From Cyclobacteriaceae bacterium (lineage in GTDB: Bacteria; Bacteroidota; Bacteroidia; Cytophagales; Cyclobacteriaceae): a DNA stretch of 64,000 nt. Below, in pieces: positions 26,051 to 34,681 of this stretch; the first letter of the stretch is position 1; each line of letters opens with the position of its first letter. The translations under genes and the position numbers were made by a program. Under the pieces are notes generated by a model. That model was given only the letters and a program-made list of their open reading frames with translations. It ran no database searches and was not told where the DNA came from. The stretch spans positions 61,939-125,938 of the forward strand of contig CATQIH010000003.1 in NCBI GenBank assembly GCA_958296015.1, read 5' to 3'.

Positions 26051-26211
26051 ATAAGCTCAGATTTGATTTGAATGTGCACTGACCTACATAAAACGCTCAA
26101 CGGGTATTTTGTTTAGCACTTTCAGGCTATTCTTTAAAGAATAAATAATCATCAACATAAACGCCTGCTCCCAGTTACGTAAGATAATACACCTCTAACT
26201 CAAAGTTGATT

Positions 26212-27603
26212 ATGACACAGAATATGGAAACTTTTGATGCGATCATTATTGGTTCGGGGCAAGCCGGTAGTCCGCTGGCAGTCTCGCTTGCCAAACAAGG
26301 ACTCAGGACTGCCATCATTGAGAGAAGCCACTTAGGAGGTACCTGTATTAATACTGGCTGTACACCTACCAAAGCCATGATCGGTTCGGCACAGGCAGCT
26401 TATACGGCAAAAAATTCACAAGACCTGGGTGTGACTACAGCGCATGTACAGGTTGATTTTCAAAAAATAATCGCCCGCAAAGATAAAATTGTGGAAAATT
26501 TTCGGGCCGGTTCAGCAAACAGCCTGGAGGATAAGGAGAATATAGCGTTGGTGCGCGGACAAGCCCGGTTTATCGATAAAAAGATGGTGGAAGTAGCACT
26601 GAACGAAGGTGGTAAGCGTGTGCTTAAAGCAGATAAAATATTCATTGATACCGGCTCCAAAACGCATGTGCCTGATATTGAAGGCATAGAAACTTCGGGT
26701 TACCTGGATAACCGTACCATCATGGAGCTACACGAACTCCCGGAACATCTGATGATTATCGGGGGCGGGTACATTGGCCTGGAGTTTGGGCAGATGTTTC
26801 ATCGCTTTGGCAGCAAAGTAAGTATCTTTCAGCATGGTGAGCATATTGCTGACCACGAAGATGATGATGTGGCAGACGAACTTGCCAACATATTGCAGGA
26901 TGAAGGTATTGATATTCATTTGAACAGTAGCATTGAATCTGTCAGCAAAAGTGGTGCGTTTGTTACACTTTCAGGAAGTTTTTCAGGTAAAAAACAGCAA
27001 TATACAGGCACGCACCTGCTGGTAGCTACGGGCCGGATGCCTAATACCGGGGAGCTACAGCTTGACAAAACCGGTGTGAAGACCGGCGAGAAAGGCTACA
27101 TTACTGTAAACAACAAGCTGGAAACCAATATAGAAGGTATTTACGCACTGGGAGATGTCAAAGGAGGACCGCAGTTTACGCACGTGAGCTACAACGACTA
27201 CCTGATTGTAGCAGCAAATCTGCCTGAAAACAAAACACCTGCTACTACTGACCAGCGTATCCTTACCTATACCATGTTTACCGAGCCGCAGTTGGGCAGG
27301 GCAGGACTTACCGAAAAGCAAGCCAAAGAAAAGGGCATACGCTACAAAGTGGCCAAGCTGCCTATGAAAAAGGTAGCCCGTGGTATTGAGACAGGCCATA
27401 CCGAAGGTTTTATGAAAGCTCTGGTGGACGAAAGCAATGATAAAATCATTGGTACCGCTATGCTGTGTATGGAAGGCGGCGAAATAGCTTCCGCCGTACT
27501 GATTGCCATGATGGGTGGCCTTACCTACCAGCAATTACGTGATGGCATGTTTGCGCACCCTACTCTGACAGAATCTTTAAATAACCTGTTTGCTACGCTA
27601 TGA
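26212..27603 (+). CDS. FAD-dependent pyridine nucleotide-disulphide oxidoreductase (mercuric reductase-like)
   Basis: 463-residue class I flavoprotein disulphide reductase. FAD-binding DAIIIGSGQAGSPLAVSLA is at the N-terminus, followed by the redox pair GGTCINTGCTPTKAMIG near 42-58. The NAD(P)-binding motif IIGGGYIGLEFGQMF is near 178-192, the second FAD motif YALGDVKGGPQFTH near 305, and the C-terminal dimer interface includes AHPTLTESLNNLF. It resembles mercuric-reductase-like and dihydrolipoamide dehydrogenase-like proteins but lacks the C-terminal Cys pair and HMA domain of MerA, so mercury reduction is unlikely. The ATG at 26212 is preferred to a TTG two codons earlier. It overlaps the DUF3891 gene by 4 bp. 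Confidence 0.85.
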   Translation: MTQNMETFDAIIIGSGQAGSPLAVSLAKQGLRTAIIERSHLGGTCINTGCTPTKAMIGSAQAAYTAKNSQDLGVTTAHVQVDFQKIIARKDKIVENFRAGSANSLEDKENIALVRGQARFIDKKMVEVALNEGGKRVLKADKIFIDTGSKTHVPDIEGIETSGYLDNRTIMELHELPEHLMIIGGGYIGLEFGQMFHRFGSKVSIFQHGEHIADHEDDDVADELANILQDEGIDIHLNSSIESVSKSGAFVTLSGSFSGKKQQYTGTHLLVATGRMPNTGELQLDKTGVKTGEKGYITVNNKLETNIEGIYALGDVKGGPQFTHVSYNDYLIVAANLPENKTPATTDQRILTYTMFTEPQLGRAGLTEKQAKEKGIRYKVAKLPMKKVARGIETGHTEGFMKALVDESNDKIIGTAMLCMEGGEIASAVLIAMMGGLTYQQLRDGMFAHPTLTESLNNLFATL

Positions 27604-28259
27604 TCGTCAACGCTACCAGTCAGGGCTGGCAAATTATTTTTCAACGCACACATGCCCTACTAGCTGGTAAAATAGCCATGCACTGGCGCGACAAACCTAT
27701 TCCCGAGAAATGGACAGAAACGCTGGCAGCTATCATAGACCATGACGACGGGCAAAGAGACTGGCACAGCAGGGTACACTTGACAGAAGCTGGCGCACCG
27801 ATGGATTTTACGATGCTGGAACTGGACCTGGAACAAGCCAAAAATACAGTAGACCAGGCACGGTACCGCTCCCGGTGGATTGCCCTGCTTACTTCTTTGC
27901 ACACCTCTGCCCTCTATGAAAAGCTAAGGGGCCAGCACAAAGAAACTGATGCTTTTTTGAATGAGCAGCATGTATATCAGAAAAAACTGATGCGTTCTCT
28001 GTCTGTCAAAAAAGAAGAGGTAGAGCGTACCTACCATCTCATGTTTTTGTGCGACGCCTGTTCGCTGGTGCTATGCAAAGATGAAGTGCCTGTAGGGGGC
28101 AGAAAACTGGAGCTGGGCGCCGATCCTAATGGGGCCAGTTGCTTTATATTTGCCAAAAAAGAAATAGTGTTTTCCATAGATCCCTGGCCTTTCGAAGCAG
28201 ACAGTTTTGAAGTAGATATAGAGTTTTTTTCATCTCCGGCAGCTACAATTCAAAAGTGA
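27600..28259 (+). CDS. DUF3891 family protein
   Basis: 219 residues. The start MIVNATSQGWQIIFQRTHAL with LLAGKIAMHW, and the block IIDHDDGQRDW near 47-57, characterise DUF3891. The latter carries the His-Asp pair of an HD-like metal site, and further conserved HxxMxxxCDACSLVLCK-like residues lie near 143-160. This suggests a metal-dependent hydrolase but no activity is known. The ATG overlaps the stop of the oxidoreductase (ATGA), so the two are co-translated; the pairing suggests a shared redox or stress function. Confidence 0.8.
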   Translation: MIVNATSQGWQIIFQRTHALLAGKIAMHWRDKPIPEKWTETLAAIIDHDDGQRDWHSRVHLTEAGAPMDFTMLELDLEQAKNTVDQARYRSRWIALLTSLHTSALYEKLRGQHKETDAFLNEQHVYQKKLMRSLSVKKEEVERTYHLMFLCDACSLVLCKDEVPVGGRKLELGADPNGASCFIFAKKEIVFSIDPWPFEADSFEVDIEFFSSPAATIQK

Positions 28260-28386
28260 CCAGGCCCTTTATGAATCTCTGGACAAAGCTGAAATAAGTA
28301 CAAGAACCTGGTCTTTCGAAAAATAGCAAAGCTATATTGTTTTCTAAAAACCAGCAGGTGTATAGAAGGTAAACCAGTTGGGAAAA

Positions 28387-28405
28387 CAGCAGGTCACGCC
28401 TGCTG
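28387..28405. repeat. Short hairpin between convergent genes
   Basis: CAGCAGG / CCTGCTG with a 5-nt loop. There is no T run, so it is only a weak candidate for termination of the leftward transporter gene. Confidence 0.35.
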
Positions 28406-28437
28406 GGCAGGCAGCATGGCGGCTATATTAGTATAAG

Positions 28438-29895
28438 TCATCCGTATACCCAGCGGACAATCGTGAGTGCCACCACAACTAATACCACAATGGATATAAG
28501 ATTGAGGAAAAAGCCGGCTTTTACCATGTCTGCAATTTTGATATAGCCACTGGAGAAAACCACGGCGTTGGGTGGCGTAGACACCGGCATCATAAAGGCG
28601 CAACTGGCAGCCAACGTAACGGGAATAGCCAGATATAATGGATTAACCCCTAAATTATCAGCAATACCCAATACGATGGGCACAAATACCACGGTAAGTG
28701 CCACATTGCTCATGATCTCTGTGATAAACAAAGAAAAAGCCGTGAGCAACAGTACTACCAGCCAAAGACTCATCTGGCCCCCACCCGCCAGCGATTTGCC
28801 CACCAATGCTACCACGCCTGTGCTGTCCATGCCTCTTGCCAGGCAAATACCTCCTCCAAAGAGCAGTAGAATGCCCCAGGGTAATCTTTTGGTACTTTCC
28901 CAATCGAGCACATATTCCTGGGTACGTAAATGTACGGGTATCACAAACATCAGAATACCGCCAGCCATAGCGATAGCAGTATCATTCAGATAGGCGTGGC
29001 CCATCAGATCATTGAACTGCGATTTGAAGATCCAGCAGATGGCTGTACACAGAAATACACCGGCCACCAGTTTTTCTGCCAGCCGCATCGTGCCAAGCTC
29101 CTGCAACTTATCGCGGATCAGGGTATCTGAACCGGACAGTTTCTTTAAGTTATGAGGAAAAAGCACGCGGGTGATCAGCATATAAGTAGTAAACAATAGC
29201 GTAAAACAAACCGGAATACCGACAAACAGCCACCGGCCAAATTCAATGTCCCGATCGTAAAACTGTTTGATATAACCCACAAAAACCACATTGGGCGGTG
29301 TGCCGATAATGGTAGTGGTGCCACCGATATTGGCAGCATATGCAATGCTAAGCATCAGCCCCAGGGCAAACCTGCGGTAGCCTTCACTTTGTTCATGTTG
29401 CTTATCTCTGAGCAGGTCTATCACAGACACGGCGATGGGCAACATCATCACGGCCGTAGCTGTATTGGATATCCACATGCTCAAAAAAGCGGTCGACAGC
29501 ATAAAGCCCAGTATGATACCATTGGCACTGGTACCTGTGAGCCGGATAATGTTCAAAGCGATTCTTTTGTGCAGGTTCTGCTTTTCCATGGCCAGGGCGA
29601 TGATGAAGCCGCCCATAAACAAAAATATCACCGGGTTGGCATAAGGCACGGTAGCTTCCTCCATGCTGAACACATCAAGCACCGGAAACACCACCAATGG
29701 CAGCAACGCCGTAACCGGCAGCGGCACCGCTTCGATAATCCACCAGATCACCATCCAGGCTGCCAGTCCGAGTACCTGCGGTGCTTTGGGTTCCAGCCCC
29801 TCGATATTGAGCAACGTACTAAGCACCAGGAAAAGCACCGGGCCTGCCAGAAAGCCAAGCAGTTTATAGGTAGAAACAGGACTGGAAGAATGCAA
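28438..29895 (-). CDS. SLC13/DASS family sodium-dependent dicarboxylate/anion transporter
   Basis: About 485 residues with 11-13 hydrophobic segments. Family motifs are SMWISNTATAVMMLPIAVSV near 120-140 (the SNT sodium and substrate site), IAYAANIGGTTTIIGTPPNVVF near 190-210, the second SNV-type site EIMSNVALTVVFVPI near 385, and PVSTPPNAVVFSSGYI near 430-445. It probably carries Krebs-cycle dicarboxylates or sulphate with Na+. The frame opens directly at TTG (29895) after a stop, and no ATG is suitably placed, so the TTG start is tentative. Confidence 0.88.
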   Translation of the reverse strand: MHSSSPVSTYKLLGFLAGPVLFLVLSTLLNIEGLEPKAPQVLGLAAWMVIWWIIEAVPLPVTALLPLVVFPVLDVFSMEEATVPYANPVIFLFMGGFIIALAMEKQNLHKRIALNIIRLTGTSANGIILGFMLSTAFLSMWISNTATAVMMLPIAVSVIDLLRDKQHEQSEGYRRFALGLMLSIAYAANIGGTTTIIGTPPNVVFVGYIKQFYDRDIEFGRWLFVGIPVCFTLLFTTYMLITRVLFPHNLKKLSGSDTLIRDKLQELGTMRLAEKLVAGVFLCTAICWIFKSQFNDLMGHAYLNDTAIAMAGGILMFVIPVHLRTQEYVLDWESTKRLPWGILLLFGGGICLARGMDSTGVVALVGKSLAGGGQMSLWLVVLLLTAFSLFITEIMSNVALTVVFVPIVLGIADNLGVNPLYLAIPVTLAASCAFMMPVSTPPNAVVFSSGYIKIADMVKAGFFLNLISIVVLVVVALTIVRWVYG

Positions 29896-30186
29896 GCTGA
29901 GTGTTCTTTAAGGTGATGGAATATGTAAGATCCTATACTATGGTATATTTGCCTGAGAGTGGACTTTGGGAACAGGCTACGGGGCCACAGCCCACGGAAT
30001 CTATACCTCTGGTTTGTATCTCATAAACCGGAAATATACCGTAGCTTAATAAAATCTTTATACTGCCTGTTCACCCACAGTTAAAACATGACAATACATA
30101 ACAAATATAGCTGCCAAACCGCCAAAATAGCTATTTTGCCATACATCTTCGCATACCATAGGCACAATCTTTTGAAACGCATTATT
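29896..30186. other. Non-coding gap between the transporter and the histidine kinase
   Basis: About 290 bp with both flanking genes pointing left. No gene, hairpin terminator or clear promoter is recognised. Confidence 0.4.
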
Positions 30187-31545
30187 TCATTGTGGGAAAG
30201 ATAGATAAAAAGAGGTTTTTTGATGACGCTGCGAACTTACGCGAACACTTCCTCCGTGCAGGCTTATGATATGGCGTGAAAGGCTTAAGCCTATGCCTGA
30301 TCCTGTTTCTTTGGTAGAAAAGAAAGGAATAAAAATCTGATCCAGCTTGTCATCCGCTATTCCCTGCCCATTGTCTGTAACCTCTATCAAAAGATGATGG
30401 CCTTGTGTATAAGCAGACAGCATAATGGTGGGTGTATGGATATTCGCCAATGCCTGTATGCTGTTGGTGATTAGGTTGATGAGTACCTGTTCGGCCTGCC
30501 GGAAGTCTGCTGACAACAGAAGGTGCTCAGGCGATACGGCTATGCTGAGGCTGATCTGGTGCCGTTGTGTTTCTCCGCTCATCAGGCGGCATACGCTGTC
30601 GAATAGTGTTTGTATCGGAAAGCTTTCCTTTTGCGGCAAAGGTACCCTGGTAAGTTTGCGGTAATCGTCCAGAAAATGCAACAGACCGTCGCTGCGCTTC
30701 TGGATGGTTTGCAGCGAATAAGCCAGGTCAGGAATAAAATCTTCCCGGATGTCCTGCCTTGTTTTCAGACTGCCATCTTCGTGTTGCATCAGCATCAACA
30801 AAGTTTCTGTCAGCGAGGCAATGGGTGTCACAGAATTCATGATCTCATGCGTGAGAATGCGAATCAATTTATGCCAGGCATCTATCTCGCTCTGGTCTAT
30901 TTCCTGCCCTATATCCTGAAAGGTAATGATCTTATAAGGTTGTTTGAGCAGCACGACGGCAGTGGTATGTACAGAAAGCTTTTTATGCTCACCATCTACA
31001 GATATTTCAATCAGTTTGCTTTCTCCTTCTCTGAGTTGTTCTATTTCACTGACAAAGTGGGCGTGCTTCAGTTTCAGGTTTCGCCAGTGATGATACTGGG
31101 CGATCCGAAGCATATCCATTGCCGGTTGGTTGATCAGGGCTATTTCATCGTCTCCTTTTAGAGAAATGATGCCTATTTTGATATGTTTGACGATCAGCTT
31201 CAGGTACTGGTACTGGATTTCCCTGTCTGCTTTCACCTGCTTGTAAGACTCCACGATCTCTCTGAAAGCAGTATGCAGTTCGCTAAAACTACGGTCTTCG
31301 TGATGATGCGAAAAATGTACGGTAAAGTCGGCATTCTTGATAGACAGCAGAAACCTGGCCAGCTGCCGGTTGGTACGATTAACATAACGGATCAGTGCGT
31401 ATACCTGTACTACCAGCAAGCCACCCAGAATAATCTGGTTAAAGAAAAGATCGGCACGTCCTAGTATCAGCGACAGGCCGGTAATGGTTGCCAGCAACAG
31501 CAGTACGCGAATGACAACAGATACAGTGAAGGATTTTAAAAGCAT
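30187..31545 (-). CDS. Membrane sensor histidine kinase (NtrY-like)
   Basis: 452 residues. Two N-terminal transmembrane helices (about 12-28 and 33-50) leave only a few residues outside. A HAMP/PAS-like region with DDEIALINQPAMDMLRIAQ follows (about 125-150). The H box ILTHEIMNSVTPIASLTETL (about 228-247) carries the phosphorylated His. The ATP-binding part has NLITNSIQALANI, DNGQGIADDKLDQIF and GSGIGLSLSRHII. The HEIMN form is typical of NtrY-like kinases, which usually pair with an NtrC-family regulator, but none is adjacent. Confidence 0.88.
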   Translation of the reverse strand: MLLKSFTVSVVIRVLLLLATITGLSLILGRADLFFNQIILGGLLVVQVYALIRYVNRTNRQLARFLLSIKNADFTVHFSHHHEDRSFSELHTAFREIVESYKQVKADREIQYQYLKLIVKHIKIGIISLKGDDEIALINQPAMDMLRIAQYHHWRNLKLKHAHFVSEIEQLREGESKLIEISVDGEHKKLSVHTTAVVLLKQPYKIITFQDIGQEIDQSEIDAWHKLIRILTHEIMNSVTPIASLTETLLMLMQHEDGSLKTRQDIREDFIPDLAYSLQTIQKRSDGLLHFLDDYRKLTRVPLPQKESFPIQTLFDSVCRLMSGETQRHQISLSIAVSPEHLLLSADFRQAEQVLINLITNSIQALANIHTPTIMLSAYTQGHHLLIEVTDNGQGIADDKLDQIFIPFFSTKETGSGIGLSLSRHIISLHGGSVRVSSQRHQKTSFYLSFPQ

Positions 31546-31591
31546 GGATGGTTCTTGAACGCCTTTTTCTGAGATCTCCCTGCACCCAAGA

Positions 31592-32170
31592 CTACAGATC
31601 TTCCGTCTTCAGATAAAGCTCCCGTAGGGCAACGTTTATGCCCAGCGATTGTAAATGTACCGCCTGTTCAATGCCTTCTACCCAACTCATTTGCCAGAGA
31701 TCGGTATAGGTTTCACGGTAGAATATCTGCACCAATGGTTCGTGCTGGCTCACCAGTACATATTCCTGCAAGCTCGGCAAGTTGCTATAGTATTTGAATT
31801 TATTACCTTGGTCATAAATGGCCGTGCTGTCTGACAGCACTTCTATCAACAGTACAGGGTTGGTAATGGCTTTGGTATCTTCTTTGAAACGCTCCACAGT
31901 TCCGCAAGTAACGGATACATCGGGGTAAAGTGATTTGCTAACAGATTCAATGCGCACTTTCTGGTCGCTGTTAAATACGTTGCACTTTTTCTCTCTTAAC
32001 AATTGATTTAGAATTGTTACCGTATTACCACCAATAGCACTATGCTTAGGATCACCTCCCGCCATCGCAAACACTTCACCATCGTGGTATTCGTATCGTT
32101 CGCCGGTCTCTTCTTCCAGTTGCTGGTATTCTTCCAGGGATAGGAAGTTTTTTTGTTGTGTCTGTTCCAT
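31592..32170 (-). CDS. Uma2 family (DUF820) putative restriction endonuclease
   Basis: 192 residues. The start SLEEYQQLEEETGERYEYHDGEVFAMAGG (read in two parts, 11-39) is the typical Uma2 N-terminus. The PD-(D/E)XK-like core has YPDVSVTCG near 90 and NPVLLIEVLSDSTAIYD near 110, with conserved Asp, Glu and Lys/Ser region. Uma2 genes are mostly found as orphan nucleases of unknown role. It stands between the kinase and the MocR regulator. Confidence 0.82.
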   Translation of the reverse strand: MEQTQQKNFLSLEEYQQLEEETGERYEYHDGEVFAMAGGDPKHSAIGGNTVTILNQLLREKKCNVFNSDQKVRIESVSKSLYPDVSVTCGTVERFKEDTKAITNPVLLIEVLSDSTAIYDQGNKFKYYSNLPSLQEYVLVSQHEPLVQIFYRETYTDLWQMSWVEGIEQAVHLQSLGINVALRELYLKTEDL

Positions 32171-32284
32171 GATTTATTTTTTAGCAAGGTAGTGTTTTTT
32201 AAACGACTTACCAGATACGTTGTTTCGCGTGTGAGATTCATCCATTTGACAATTTAAGCATATCTGATAGTTTTTCCACAATAC

Positions 32285-33784
32285 TTATCTTCCTGTTATG
32301 CGCTCTATGCCTTCTTTCAGCGTTAGTATACTTTTTTCCATCTCTTCGTTGTTCAGAGAAGCAAAGCCCAGGCGCAGCGCGTTGAATTTGAGCCAGTGCT
32401 CATAACCTTCTAAGGAGATTTGATGCTTCTCTGTATATTGGCTCAAAGCAACCAAATCCACTTCGCTGGAAAACTGAATCCACACGGCCATGCCACCATC
32501 CGGTTTGTGAAAGCTTGCCCAACGCCCCAGGTGCTTTTCCAGCAGCATACAGCAATGATCGCGGCGCTGCCGGTAGGTTTTGAGCACCTTTTTAAGGTGT
32601 CGTTGCAGTTCTCCGTCTGCTATAAATTCACTCAATGCTCGCTCCAACACCGGATCACCCTGGCGATCCTGCATTTTCCTAAACTGTGCCAGTGCCTGTA
32701 TCACATTGGTGGGTGCTACTACATAGCCTGTGCGGATGGCAGGCGCAATGCATTTGGTAAAAGAGCCGATGTAGATCACCACACCCTGCGTGTCTAGGCT
32801 GGCCAGTGGCAGCACCGGACTGCTGGCATAGTGAAAGTCGTAATCATAATCGTCTTCTATGATGGCAATGCGATATTGCTGTGCCAGTTGCAGCAAGCGT
32901 AGCCTCCGCTCGGCAGTGAGCGTAACGGTGGTAGGATAATGGTGGTGTGGTGTCAGGTACATAGCCCGTATAGTATCTTGCTGACAAAGTGCTGCTACTT
33001 TGTCGACGTCTATTCCCTGTTTGTCTATCGGAACGGTGACTATTTCACCCCGGAAATACCTAATCACCTGGTTGGTGACCGGATAGCTGACTTCGCCAAC
33101 GATCACTTTGTCGCCAGGCACCAGCAATAGTTGCAAGGTAAGGTAGATACCCATTTGGCTTCCCCTGGTAAGCAACAACTGCTCAGGCGTGCAGTGGAAT
33201 CCTCGGGTTTCCCTTAAATAATGCGCCAGTGTTTCTCTGAGATGGATTTCTCCCTGCTCATCCCCATACCGCAGATGCAAGCGTTGGGCACCACGCACGG
33301 CTATCCGCCGACAGCGTTTGTAAATATCTTCCATTGGGGCCAACCGTACATCCGGAGAGCCATCCGTAATGCGGAGGATATGGCTGGTATGGCGTTCCAC
33401 AGCTTGTTGGTTTGGCGGCTGTATGATAGTAAATGCTGCCTGGGTAGCTCCTGCAACTATAGAAGTTGCTGCTGGAGTAGTCATTAGACTATTGGACTGC
33501 TGGCTGAGTGGTTTCTGTTTGACAATAGGTAAAGAGCGCGCAACGAAAGTGCCTTGTGCAGGGATGACCTCCAGCCAGTCCTGCGCCGTCAGTTCGTCGT
33601 AAGCACACACCACCGTCTTGCGGTTGACAGACAGCAGAGCTGCCATCTGACGCGTACCTGGTATCTTCTGCCCAGACTGCAACCGGCCGGCCACAATTTC
33701 TTTGATGAACGCGTTGCTGATCTGAATGTATACGGGCTTAGCAGCCTTTTTGTCTATGGCAATACTGTTTTTCCAGGGATACAT
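32285..33784 (-). CDS. MocR/PdxR-type PLP-dependent transcription regulator
   Basis: 499 residues. A GntR-type winged helix occupies the first 75 residues (PVYIQISNAFIKEIVAGRL, PGTRQMAALLSVNRKTVVCAYDEL). The remainder is a fold-type-I aminotransferase-like domain with IIEDDYDYDFHYASSP near 315 and GSFTKCIAPAIRTGY, whose Lys binds PLP. PdxR-type regulators sense PLP and often activate a divergent gene for vitamin B6 metabolism. Here a flavin split-barrel protein gene is divergent, 192 bp away, which fits this logic. Confidence 0.9.
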   Translation of the reverse strand: MYPWKNSIAIDKKAAKPVYIQISNAFIKEIVAGRLQSGQKIPGTRQMAALLSVNRKTVVCAYDELTAQDWLEVIPAQGTFVARSLPIVKQKPLSQQSNSLMTTPAATSIVAGATQAAFTIIQPPNQQAVERHTSHILRITDGSPDVRLAPMEDIYKRCRRIAVRGAQRLHLRYGDEQGEIHLRETLAHYLRETRGFHCTPEQLLLTRGSQMGIYLTLQLLLVPGDKVIVGEVSYPVTNQVIRYFRGEIVTVPIDKQGIDVDKVAALCQQDTIRAMYLTPHHHYPTTVTLTAERRLRLLQLAQQYRIAIIEDDYDYDFHYASSPVLPLASLDTQGVVIYIGSFTKCIAPAIRTGYVVAPTNVIQALAQFRKMQDRQGDPVLERALSEFIADGELQRHLKKVLKTYRQRRDHCCMLLEKHLGRWASFHKPDGGMAVWIQFSSEVDLVALSQYTEKHQISLEGYEHWLKFNALRLGFASLNNEEMEKSILTLKEGIERITGR

Positions 33785-33839
33785 GACTGGACCATCTGAT
33801 AATTAAAAACTGGTGTAGATAACGAACCCTACAAAGATA

Positions 33840-33847
33840 TAGTTTTG
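33840..33847 (+). promoter_or_regulatory. Possible -7 box in the divergent MocR/flavin protein region
   Basis: TAGTTTTG fits TAnnTTTG and points to the gene at 33976, leaving a leader of about 120 nt. Between them a faint GGAGAC-type repeat occurs (about 33,855-33,890). Confidence 0.3.
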
Positions 33848-33975
33848 TGACAGAAGATGGGAGTTAGGATACAGAAATCAGAAGACCGGAGTTTGAGGGC
33901 TGAATAAAATCGGTCAATACTATTCAGGGATGTTCGAGGCTTCCAACTTCAATTCATTAAACAAAAGAAAAACGT

Positions 33976-34626
33976 ATGGAAACTTACCAACAATCTGCAC
34001 GCAATACAGTGAAGCGTTCACCCAAGCGAGGACACTACGACAAAGAAACCGTATACCAGATACTGGATGCCGGATATATCTGCCATGTAGGCTTTGCTGT
34101 AAACGAACAGCCCTATGTAATCCCTACGGCTTATGGAAGAGACGGGGATACCATTTACCTGCATGGTGCTATGGGCAACCACATGCTCAGCAGCCTGGAA
34201 AAAGGACTACCCGTGTGCCTTACAGTGACGCATCTGGATGGGTTGGTGCTGGCCCGCTCTGCCTTTCACCATAGCTTTAACTATCGCTCCGCTGTGCTTT
34301 TTGGTATTGCCTGTCTGGTAACAGCCGATGAGCAGAAAGACCATGCCTTAAAGGTAATTACCGAACAGATACTACAAGGTCGTTGGGATGAAGTGCGCTT
34401 ACCTTCAAAAAATGAGCGTAAGATCACCAAAGTATTAGCCTTTGAAATAGAACAGGCATCTGCCAAAATCCGTACTGGTGGGCCGAATGACGAAGCAGAA
34501 GACTATCAACTGCCCATCTGGGCTGGTGTGGTACCACTACGCCTGGAGACTGGTGTTGCTGAAACTGATGCAAAAGCAACGATGGAACTGCCACTGCCAG
34601 CAAGTATTAAAAGTTTGTCCTTATAA
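33976..34626 (+). CDS. Pyridoxamine 5'-phosphate oxidase-like flavin split-barrel protein
   Basis: 216 residues. The FMN-binding split barrel is seen in ILDAGYICHVGFAVNEQPYV, TAYGRDGDTIYLHGAMGNHM, CLTVTHLDGLVLARSAFHHS and FNYRSAVLFGIACLV. These are characteristic of NimA/pyridoxamine 5'-phosphate oxidase-related proteins. The C-terminal GAEDYQLPIWAGVVPL-like region is also usual. The start MET at 33976 is reasonable. Being divergent from the MocR regulator suggests a B6-related or flavin-related target gene. True PdxH activity is not implied. Confidence 0.85.
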   Translation: METYQQSARNTVKRSPKRGHYDKETVYQILDAGYICHVGFAVNEQPYVIPTAYGRDGDTIYLHGAMGNHMLSSLEKGLPVCLTVTHLDGLVLARSAFHHSFNYRSAVLFGIACLVTADEQKDHALKVITEQILQGRWDEVRLPSKNERKITKVLAFEIEQASAKIRTGGPNDEAEDYQLPIWAGVVPLRLETGVAETDAKATMELPLPASIKSLSL

Positions 34627-34681
34627 TTTGTATAAGCTTCATCATTCAGAAGTAATAGTCAGGTATATTTATTAAACGCTT

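Noticed and set aside
26212..27603. Mercury resistance operon
   Set aside because: The flavoprotein lacks the HMA domain and the C-terminal Cys pair of MerA, and no merR, merT or merP is near.
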